This document shows positions 34,793-41,548 of a stretch of DNA of 62,230 nucleotides, piece after piece (within the stretch, counting starts at the first letter, position 1; each line of letters opens with the position of its first letter). The notes beneath the pieces were generated by a model that did no database searches, was not told the DNA's origin, and saw nothing but the letters and a program-made list of their open reading frames with translations. This stretch comes from Perlabentimonas gracilis (lineage in GTDB: Bacteria; Bacteroidota; Bacteroidia; Bacteroidales; Tenuifilaceae). Made by a program: the position numbers and the translations under genes. The stretch lies in contig NZ_JAANIG010000028.1 of NCBI RefSeq assembly GCF_011174675.1, forward strand, positions 1 through 62,230, written 5' to 3'.

Positions 34793-34824
34793 AAAGGGGA
34801 TTGACCCAACGATCAATCCCCTTT
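34793..34824. terminator. Bidirectional intrinsic terminator
   Basis: AAAGGGGATTGA (34793-34804) pairs perfectly with TCAATCCCCTTT (34813-34824) across an 8-nt loop, between two converging genes. Confidence 0.88.
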
Positions 34825-34852
34825 CTGATTTTATGGTAGTAGCTTAGATAAG

Positions 34853-36148
34853 CTAAATATCCTTTTTAGGCGCTAAGAATTTATTGTATGCCAGCAACCC
34901 TATAATGGTGATAACGCCAATTCCGCTAAACATTAGCCAAAGCAGGCTGGGGCGTCCCATCTCTGTTACAAATCGAACGTAAGTGAATGCGCCAAGAATT
35001 CCACCAACACCACTACCAATCACTCCGTAAAGAAACGAGTAGCCTAGGTATAGAGCTTTCTTGTCGGGGGGGGCGATTAGTCCAACATACGATATAAACT
35101 TGGGGTGAGCGGTCATCTCGCCAATGGAGAAGATGATGATACCTGCCATAAATACCCATGCATGGGTTGATATTGCTAGCACGGCCATACCAACGGTACC
35201 CATAGCAATACCAATTATCATGGTGGGCAATGCTTTGGTGTTCTTAACAATGGACGAGATGATTAGCTGGAGCAAAATGATGGTACCCGCATTAATAACG
35301 GTAACGTGCTCTGCATCGAATTTCCAGCTAGGGCTCTCGGTGAATAGGGTTAGGAATGAGTTAACCGCATTGTTAACTGGGGTCATGTCCATATGTTCGG
35401 TTAGGTACCACAGCACCGTGTCAAACATCTGGAAGTAAAGAATCCAGAAGCAGGAATAAATGGCAATCATAAGCACAAATCGATAGTCCTTAAGCACCAT
35501 CACAGCGCCTTTAAGTACCTCGCCCAGCTTTTTCTGAACGGCGGGTCTTGCAGGTTCCTTGTAAACAAATAGTGCTAGCAGCAAAAGCCAACCTGTTCCC
35601 ACAGAAGCCATAATAAATATATAGTTCCACCCCAGGCTTTTCATGTAGGGAACTAAAAATAGCGGGAACAGGAATGCTCCCAAATTAATAGTCCAGTAAA
35701 AAATTCCGAAACCAAGCCCCGAGTTGCTCTCGTCGGTACTTCGTGCAATGGTACCAGAGATGATGGGTTTGAAGAAACCGGCTCCTGTTACCATTAGCAT
35801 AAGACTTGCAAATACGAAGTAGTACGATGTGCTGATGCTGGTAAAGAAATATCCGAGCGACATTACAATGAATGAAAAGACTAGGGTTTTTTTGTAACCA
35901 AACTGATCGGCAAGTGCACCACTTAGGATTGGCAAAAAGTAAAGCAATGGAGTTATAACGCTTTTTATAACACCTACGCTCTCCTTGGTAAATCCAAGGC
36001 CCCCGTGGGCTACATCAAGAACCAGGTAAACCGAGAGTATTGACATTACGCCATAGTAGGAGCCCCTCTCGAAAAACTCCATAACAATAACGGTCCAGAA
36101 ATTTCGAGGGAACGAAGCTATTCCCTTCTTCTGAGGTTGTTTTTCCAT
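34853..36148 (-). CDS. POT/PTR2-type MFS transporter
   Basis: The 431-residue protein has twelve transmembrane helices. The N-terminal ExxER motif (residues 24-28, EFFERGSYYG) and FYWTINLGAF are the signatures of proton-coupled oligopeptide transporters; GADQ-like ALADQFGYKKT follows helix 2. It should import di- or tripeptides. Length is at the lower end for the family. A reverse-strand TAGATTTG box lies at 36180-36187. It may work alongside the window's exported peptidases, by inference only. Confidence 0.85.
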   Translation of the reverse strand: MEKQPQKKGIASFPRNFWTVIVMEFFERGSYYGVMSILSVYLVLDVAHGGLGFTKESVGVIKSVITPLLYFLPILSGALADQFGYKKTLVFSFIVMSLGYFFTSISTSYYFVFASLMLMVTGAGFFKPIISGTIARSTDESNSGLGFGIFYWTINLGAFLFPLFLVPYMKSLGWNYIFIMASVGTGWLLLLALFVYKEPARPAVQKKLGEVLKGAVMVLKDYRFVLMIAIYSCFWILYFQMFDTVLWYLTEHMDMTPVNNAVNSFLTLFTESPSWKFDAEHVTVINAGTIILLQLIISSIVKNTKALPTMIIGIAMGTVGMAVLAISTHAWVFMAGIIIFSIGEMTAHPKFISYVGLIAPPDKKALYLGYSFLYGVIGSGVGGILGAFTYVRFVTEMGRPSLLWLMFSGIGVITIIGLLAYNKFLAPKKDI

Positions 36149-36179
36149 ATGTAGTAAGATTTTTTTGAGAAATATGCGC

Positions 36180-36187
36180 CAAATCTA
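36180..36187 (-). promoter_or_regulatory. -7 box of the POT gene
   Basis: Reverse-strand TAGATTTG matches TAnnTTTG 32 bp before the start. A TTTG-like element (reverse, 36203-36206) is only 15 nt further, shorter than the usual spacing. Confidence 0.42.
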
Positions 36188-36358
36188 ATTTTTTATTTCG
36201 CTCAAAAAAAGAACATTAGGCACTTTTATTTAGTCGAGAGGAGAAAAATAACCTGTTATAACATTTAAATTGCCAATGTATTTTGTTCAAAGTGGTTGAA
36301 TCACTACAATTTATATCCTATGTACCTAGGACTAAAAAGTATGCAAGATTTTTTAGAT

Positions 36359-36517
36359 TTTTTTTTCACTAGTGTCCGACTAAGTCTTTTTTAAAATGAT
36401 AATAATGTAATAGATTTCGAGCGCCTGCCTGAATGACGCAGTCAGGCAGGAAGCGAGACCATGAAGTAGCAGCGAAGCTAAATCTATATTTATTAGTCGG
36501 TCAGTAGTGATTTTTTT
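36359..36517. repeat. 145-bp inverted-repeat element with 7-bp T duplication
   Basis: The element spans 36366-36510. The left end TCACTAGTGTCCGACTAA (36366-36383) and the reverse complement of the right end (36493-36510) agree at 16 of 18 positions. Inner arms TAGATTT (36411-36417) and AAATCTA (36480-36486) and a core hairpin CCTGCCTGA/TCAGGCAGG (36424-36432, 36442-36450) give nested symmetry. Seven T flank each side. No reading frame fills it. It sits in the gap between the POT gene and the LuxR-type gene. Confidence 0.72.
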
Positions 36518-36577
36518 TCGATGGGTTTAAAAAAGTGGTGCCAGCACCTTAAGTTTGAGGTGTAGCGATAGTTTTTA

Positions 36578-37180
36578 CTACTCAAGCGCCTCCATTCCAA
36601 TTATCTTGTTGAGAATGGCGTAGATGGTTAACCCCGATACGGTTTTTATTCCCAGCTTCCGAGTAATGTTCTTACGATGGGTTATTACAGTATGTGGGCT
36701 TATAAAGTTCTTCTCTGCAATCTCCTTGTTCGATAGCCCCAGGGCAACATCCTTTAGTATTTCAACCTCCCTATCGCTTAGCTCTTGATTCTCTGGTGTA
36801 GCCTCGCTGGTGTCTACCCGATTAATAATGTCTTTTATCTTTTTAAGTACCGACGGCTTACTCTCCGAGAGCATAATTTGGCTGCTACTTATGTTGGTTA
36901 TTTCATCGCTGTGGCTTAGTGCAGAGCAAGATATGGTAACAACTGCAGTTTTCTTCTTACCGTTTAGCAATGTTTTTCTATCGGCTTGGGAGAGTTCCCT
37001 AAGCAATTCGGCGTTAATAACAATAGCATCGGCACCATGGTGGGTTGCAGTTTCAATAAGTTTTTGAGCAGTTTCAAGCTCTCTGGCCACAAGGGTGTTA
37101 GGTAGCTCATTAATTAGGCTCACCAATCCCTTGCGAATAATGTACGAGGGCTCTGCTACTATGAAGATTACCTTGCTCAT
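36578..37180 (-). CDS. LuxR-family regulator with a degenerate receiver domain
   Basis: The 200-residue protein looks like a NarL/FixJ response regulator. The C-terminal LuxR HTH is intact (ELSDREVEILKDVALGLSNK and SPHTVITHRKNI). The receiver-like N-terminus is not: the acidic pair is Ala9-Glu10, the phosphorylation position is Asn56 (AIVINAELL), and the usual active-site Thr/Ser and Lys context is altered. It probably binds DNA without being phosphorylated at Asp. Its start overlaps the stop of the hemerythrin-like gene by 4 bp (ATGA), so the two are translationally coupled. Confidence 0.9.
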   Translation of the reverse strand: MSKVIFIVAEPSYIIRKGLVSLINELPNTLVARELETAQKLIETATHHGADAIVINAELLRELSQADRKTLLNGKKKTAVVTISCSALSHSDEITNISSSQIMLSESKPSVLKKIKDIINRVDTSEATPENQELSDREVEILKDVALGLSNKEIAEKNFISPHTVITHRKNITRKLGIKTVSGLTIYAILNKIIGMEALE

Positions 37181-37908
37181 TGCTTTTGCAATAACTCCTT
37201 TTCCATTATAATCACCTTGGGGGCCAGAACCTTCTCCTCGATACGTGCATGGTTATTAATGTCCTTTTGCAAGAGCGAGAACTCCTTTAGAATGCGAACG
37301 CAAATCATTTGGTTTGATACGGGGGGTACATATTTTATGAATAGCGTGTTGATGTCGTAGAGCTTAGATTCAATATCGTCATGCTCATCCAGAAAATCGG
37401 TCATAGAGTATTTCTGCATTGCCTCAATTATCTCGGAGGCATCGGTGCCATTTATGTAAGTTTCTTCTACCGCAAGGGTGTATGGGAAAATGTCCCTATC
37501 TTCCCAGTGTAAGTGGTTAAAAAGTTCGGTTTTGTAGTCGTTAAAAAACTTCACAATGGGTTTAATTTCACCTGGGTTTTCACAATCTTCAAGCATCCTA
37601 TTCATCAGCTCTTCAATAAAGGGAATCCCCTCGTCGATATAGCTTCTATGGGTTTTACGAAGGTACTCCACTATTTCGCCCACACTGAAGCTTTGCAGGT
37701 GTTTTTGCGGAAAGTAGTTTGGGTCGTGGTAAGCATTAAGTATCTCGAGAAAAAACTCGGTATTTATTCCATAGTCGGCACAAACTCTAGCCACCGATTT
37801 CTCGCCAAAGCCCAGCTTAACTCCAAACCGGTTGATTACATTTAGGGTATTAAAATCGGACTGAACAACCTCAGCCAGCTTCATGTTGTGTGTGAACATA
37901 GCGCACAT
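37177..37908 (-). CDS. Hemerythrin-like protein with a ScdA_N-like N-terminal domain
   Basis: The 243-residue protein has two parts. Residues 10-60 resemble the ScdA/YtfE N-terminal domain, but the usual paired Cys of that domain is replaced by KLGFGE. Residues 75-235 are a hemerythrin-like four-helix bundle with likely di-iron ligands His87, His134, Glu136, His176, His220 and Glu224. Such proteins bind oxygen or nitric oxide, or help iron-sulfur repair. Start choices at 37908, 37899 and 37884 are all plausible. A TATATTTG box lies at 37931-37938. Confidence 0.87.
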   Translation of the reverse strand: MCAMFTHNMKLAEVVQSDFNTLNVINRFGVKLGFGEKSVARVCADYGINTEFFLEILNAYHDPNYFPQKHLQSFSVGEIVEYLRKTHRSYIDEGIPFIEELMNRMLEDCENPGEIKPIVKFFNDYKTELFNHLHWEDRDIFPYTLAVEETYINGTDASEIIEAMQKYSMTDFLDEHDDIESKLYDINTLFIKYVPPVSNQMICVRILKEFSLLQKDINNHARIEEKVLAPKVIIMEKELLQKQ

Positions 37909-37930
37909 TTTAAAGTAGGATGTGATGGTG

Positions 37931-37938
37931 CAAATATA
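37931..37938 (-). promoter_or_regulatory. -7 box of the hemerythrin/regulator unit
   Basis: Reverse-strand TATATTTG matches TAnnTTTG, 23 bp before the first possible start of the hemerythrin-like gene. No clear -33 element is found. Confidence 0.48.
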
Positions 37939-38006
37939 GTAAACAATAAAGGTTAGGTATAGTTTTCCCCTTGTCGAAAAATTGCATGGTGTGTAGCCAC
38001 TATGAA

Positions 38007-38669
38007 CTATATATCAATAATCTTATTTTTTAGGGCGTACTTTACCAGCTCAACTGTTGAGGATAGCTCTAGCTTCTGCATAATATGATTTTTATGCGAC
38101 TCCACTGTGCGAACGCTTATGTATAGCTTGTCGGCAATCAGCTGATTGGAGTACCCCTCTGCCACCAGCTTAAGTATTTCGCTTTCGCGCGATGTAAGCT
38201 TCTGCTCTTGGTATTCATCAACCCTATCGGGGTTTTTTATCTGCTTAAGGTAGTTCTTAAGTATTATCTCGGAGATTTCCTTGCTAAAGTATTCGTTTCC
38301 GGCGTTAACCCCATCTATTGCATCAACAAGTTCGGTTTGCGTAATGTTCTTGGGCAGATACCCCTTTGCACCCGCCTTAATGGCATTGAAAATAAACTCT
38401 TGGGTGGTGTGCATCGACAGGATTATCACCTTTATGTTTGGGTAGCGGCTACCAAGTGTTTTGGTGATCTCTATGCCCGATAAGCCAGGTAGTGAAATGT
38501 CTACAATGGCAATTTGTGGCTCCACCTCCTCAAGTTTTGCCAACAGCTCATCGGAATTGGAGGCTTCAATTACCACGTCAATGTGCTCAACTCCTTCGAT
38601 CAACGATTTTATGCCATCGCGCACAAGATGGTGATCGTCTACTAGGGCGAGTGAAATTTTAGCTTTCAT
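38007..38669 (-). CDS. NarL/FixJ-type response regulator
   Basis: The 220-residue regulator has a canonical receiver: acidic pair Asp11-Asp12, phospho-acceptor Asp57 in IVDISLPG and Lys107 in GYLPK. A LuxR-type HTH follows (LTSRESEILKLVAEGYSNQ). The ATG at 38669 fits the family; an upstream ATG at 38702 would overlap the kinase more deeply. The start overlaps the kinase stop by 11 bp (ATGAAAGCTAA), so the two genes are coupled and form a two-component pair. Confidence 0.94.
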   Translation of the reverse strand: MKAKISLALVDDHHLVRDGIKSLIEGVEHIDVVIEASNSDELLAKLEEVEPQIAIVDISLPGLSGIEITKTLGSRYPNIKVIILSMHTTQEFIFNAIKAGAKGYLPKNITQTELVDAIDGVNAGNEYFSKEISEIILKNYLKQIKNPDRVDEYQEQKLTSRESEILKLVAEGYSNQLIADKLYISVRTVESHKNHIMQKLELSSTVELVKYALKNKIIDI

Positions 38670-40815
38670 TTCTCTGTTTAAAATTTTTAATGGGTAGTTC
38701 AACTTTTATCAGAGTCCCATTGCCGGGTGACGATATAATCTCGAATTTTCCGTTCAGCAGCGTGGCTCGCTCCTTCATGTTGTACAGGCCGTTTCCTCCT
38801 TCGTTATTTTGGCTGTTGTCGAATCCTATCCCATTGTCCTCAACCTGAATGTACAGGTTGTGAATGTCTGAAAAAACGGATACTGTTATTTTACTGGCCT
38901 GTGCATGCTTTACGATATTGGTGAGAGCCTCCTGAACAATTCTGTACGAGTAGGTTTTGGTCAGCATATCTATACTCTCGGGCAAAACCCCCAGGACCAA
39001 GGAGGTGCTAATTTGTGCGTTGCTCTCAATTTCGTTGCATAGGTTGCGTAGCACCACTGCCAGGCTAAACTCGGTGAGGGCTGCGGGCATAAGGTTGTTC
39101 GATATTCTGCGGGTTTCATCTATGGTTTGGTTAAATATCTGCTTTATTATTTCAAGAGTTTTGCGCTCGTCTCCCAGCTTATCAACATCAATACTTTCGA
39201 GCCTTAGCTTAATGGCCACAAGGGTTTGCCCCAAGCCATCGTGCAGCTCGCGCGATAACCGTTGCCTTTCCTGCTCCTGCCCATCGATAACCGATCGGAG
39301 ACGATGCAAACGCTCGGTTTTTAGCTCGTCCTCCATAGCCTTTCGTTCGGCAATGTTTCGTACCACCATAACATCAACCTCCTGGTCATGGAATGAAATT
39401 GTACGGTGCTGAACCTCTACAGGAATGGTGCTTTTGGACTTTGTAAGCAACACAGCTTCGAACGATTGCACCTCGCTTGCATTAGTGTACTTCAGCAGGT
39501 AGTCGTCATCGGCAAAAAGTGACTGGATAGGAGCGCTAAGCAGCTGCTCCTCGGTGTAACCGGTTAGGTTTATCATCGCCCTATTAACCAAAATTGTTTT
39601 GCCATTGTTGTGAATGAGAATTCCATCTATTGTGGCCCGATAAAAATGTAGTAGCCTTCGTTCCCTCTCCTTCAAGCGTTTGGTGGTTTGCTTAAGGCTT
39701 TGGGTCATCTTGTTGAATACCTGGGTTAACAAGCCAATCTCATCGTGTTGTGAAACTGGAACTCTTTCTTCGAAATCCCCTTCACCTATCCGAATAGCCG
39801 CTTTCTTTAGCCGAATAATTGGGGTGGTGATTCGGCGGCTAAAAAGAAAAACACCTGCTGTAATCAGCACTAGAATTATGGCTCCAATTAGCAAAATCCT
39901 ATGCTTTAAAACTACCACATCGGCAAGTGCCTCACTCCAATCCATTTCGGCCACCACTACCCAATTTAGCGATGGCAAATTCACGGGGCTAAACGAGCTG
40001 AGCACTTCAACGTTCCTGTAGTCCAGTATTTTTGCCGTTCCGGCAAATCCTTTGAGCGATTGTTCCACCGCAAAGGTTTGGCATTTAACCGAAAGAACTG
40101 AGTTGTCGACAAATCGTGAAGAGGATCGCATGAGAAAGTCTTCGCCAGCAAGGTACACTTCGCCGGTTCGGCCCACCTCCATCTTATCAATATGTTCGGC
40201 CATAAGCCTATTCATTGCCCTGTCGGGTACTTCAAGTAGTAGAACGGCCTCTGTTCCCGGAATGGGAGCCCCCACAAATGAGCTGTATACGTTCGTTATC
40301 GACCCAGTAGTAAAGTCGGATATCCCAACTTTGTTGGCTTCAAGGGTTCTCGCGGCAATTCTATTTATCTCAACATTCGCTTTCAGGTTGGTGTATACAA
40401 TATGGCTTGTCAAATTTTCGTCGGTTAGCTTAATGCAAAGGGCGTTGGCGTTGGGCTTACCAACGATAAGGCTATTGTAACATCCGGCGGCCTGCAGAAA
40501 GCTGAGCATATTTAGCAGGGACTTGTCTTGCTCGAGAATTGAAAGGTCTATAAAATTTGAAGTTGCTAGTTTTTCAGCCAGATTTGCTTTAATATCCTGA
40601 TTCGATAGTAACTCGGCATCTCGCACCCTATCGGAGAAGAATTGCTCCACCCGCTGGGCTTTCTCCTCACGAATGGAAGTTAGCTGACTTAAGGTGCGAT
40701 TAAGGAGCGCCCTGCGCGCAATGAAGTACGAGTAACCGCCTAGCAGCAGCAACCCCACAAAGCAAAATAGCATGGAGTAAATAAAAAGACGGGTTTTTAT
40801 TGACCAGGCTCTCAT
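38659..40815 (-). CDS. Membrane sensor histidine kinase (HAMP, PAS, HisKA_3)
   Basis: The 718-residue kinase has an N-terminal transmembrane helix (about residues 9-31), an extracytoplasmic Cache-like sensor of about 270 residues, a second helix (about 300-325), HAMP, a PAS domain around residues 395-500, a HisKA_3 dimerisation domain with phospho-acceptor His525 (RELHDGLGQ), and a C-terminal HATPase domain (VEDNGIGFD, GGNGLYNMKERA). The partner regulator is directly downstream. The ligand is unknown. A TACATTTG box (reverse) lies at 40836-40843. Confidence 0.93.
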   Translation of the reverse strand: MRAWSIKTRLFIYSMLFCFVGLLLLGGYSYFIARRALLNRTLSQLTSIREEKAQRVEQFFSDRVRDAELLSNQDIKANLAEKLATSNFIDLSILEQDKSLLNMLSFLQAAGCYNSLIVGKPNANALCIKLTDENLTSHIVYTNLKANVEINRIAARTLEANKVGISDFTTGSITNVYSSFVGAPIPGTEAVLLLEVPDRAMNRLMAEHIDKMEVGRTGEVYLAGEDFLMRSSSRFVDNSVLSVKCQTFAVEQSLKGFAGTAKILDYRNVEVLSSFSPVNLPSLNWVVVAEMDWSEALADVVVLKHRILLIGAIILVLITAGVFLFSRRITTPIIRLKKAAIRIGEGDFEERVPVSQHDEIGLLTQVFNKMTQSLKQTTKRLKERERRLLHFYRATIDGILIHNNGKTILVNRAMINLTGYTEEQLLSAPIQSLFADDDYLLKYTNASEVQSFEAVLLTKSKSTIPVEVQHRTISFHDQEVDVMVVRNIAERKAMEDELKTERLHRLRSVIDGQEQERQRLSRELHDGLGQTLVAIKLRLESIDVDKLGDERKTLEIIKQIFNQTIDETRRISNNLMPAALTEFSLAVVLRNLCNEIESNAQISTSLVLGVLPESIDMLTKTYSYRIVQEALTNIVKHAQASKITVSVFSDIHNLYIQVEDNGIGFDNSQNNEGGNGLYNMKERATLLNGKFEIISSPGNGTLIKVELPIKNFKQRNES

Positions 40816-40835
40816 GGTGTGGGTTTCGATTTCTC

Positions 40836-40843
40836 CAAATGTA
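40836..40843 (-). promoter_or_regulatory. -7 box of the kinase/regulator operon
   Basis: Reverse-strand TACATTTG matches TAnnTTTG 21 bp before the kinase start. It shares its short intergenic region with TATCTTTG for the divergent gene. Confidence 0.45.
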
Positions 40844-40935
40844 ATATTTTTTTCCGCACCTCTTGTACTAAAGTTGTGAATGATTTGTGGTTACACCAAA
40901 AAGTGTTGATATAATAAGCATCGAGAGCAATTTTA

Positions 40936-40943
40936 TATCTTTG
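40936..40943 (+). promoter_or_regulatory. -7 box of the retropepsin-like gene
   Basis: TATCTTTG lies 21 bp upstream of the preferred ATG at 40965. It argues against the upstream in-frame start at 40887. Confidence 0.45.
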
Positions 40944-40964
40944 TGGCTCACTAAGTTTTTTAAT

Positions 40965-41411
40965 ATGGATTTTTTTATTCCGTTTGATGTAAAGGAGATA
41001 GAACACGCCAGCTTTCATCCAATAGTTGCTGCAGAGTTAGAGGGAAAGCAAATAAATATGATACTCGATTCGGGCGCATCGCGTACAGTATTAAGCAGCA
41101 ACCTTGTGGTAAATTTCGACAAAACTGCTGGAGATGGAGAAGAGGCCTTTGCGGCGGGTATTAACGCCCAGCGTATGGAGGTGGAGCAGGTGGTTATTCC
41201 TAGCATAAGGATTGGCAACTTAGATTTTTTCGACATGCTAATTTTTAGCACCAATTTAGATGCAGTATCATCGCTCTACGAGCAGATGGCTGGGGTAAGA
41301 ATTGATGGGCTCTTGGGGTGCGACTTTCTGGTGAAGTATGGTGGTGTTGTGGATTTTAACACTCAAAAAATAGTGCTCACCAAATTTCACCGGGCTAATA
41401 AGTCGTTTTAA
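40965..41411 (+). CDS. Retropepsin-like aspartyl protease
   Basis: The 148-residue protein has a single retropepsin fold. The catalytic triplet is Asp35-Ser36-Gly37 in MILDSGASRTVLS, and the second motif is GLLGCDFL, as in the A2/DUF1759-like aspartyl proteases. No signal peptide is seen, so it should be cytoplasmic; such enzymes dimerise to form an active site. The substrate is unknown. The start at 40965 is preferred since a -7 box sits at 40936-40943. It is divergent from the sensor kinase. Confidence 0.8.
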   Translation: MDFFIPFDVKEIEHASFHPIVAAELEGKQINMILDSGASRTVLSSNLVVNFDKTAGDGEEAFAAGINAQRMEVEQVVIPSIRIGNLDFFDMLIFSTNLDAVSSLYEQMAGVRIDGLLGCDFLVKYGGVVDFNTQKIVLTKFHRANKSF

Positions 41412-41486
41412 GATTCTGATACTCTGAATATGATCAGAGAATTCAAGCACAATGCAAGGTTTTATGGCATTTCTCAAAAAAAGTAA

Positions 41487-41494
41487 TATATTTG
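41487..41494 (+). promoter_or_regulatory. -7 box of secDF
   Basis: TATATTTG matches TAnnTTTG and would start transcription near 41500, leaving a leader of about 49 nt to the ATG at 41549. Confidence 0.5.
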
Positions 41495-41548
41495 CCCCAC
41501 ATTTTCAAAATAAACTAAAAGTAATCAATCGTTTAACACAAAAATCCA

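Noticed and set aside
38957-39412. Plus-strand frame opposite the sensor kinase
   Set aside because: Ser/Leu/Arg-rich product antisense to conserved kinase motifs; no family and no start signals.
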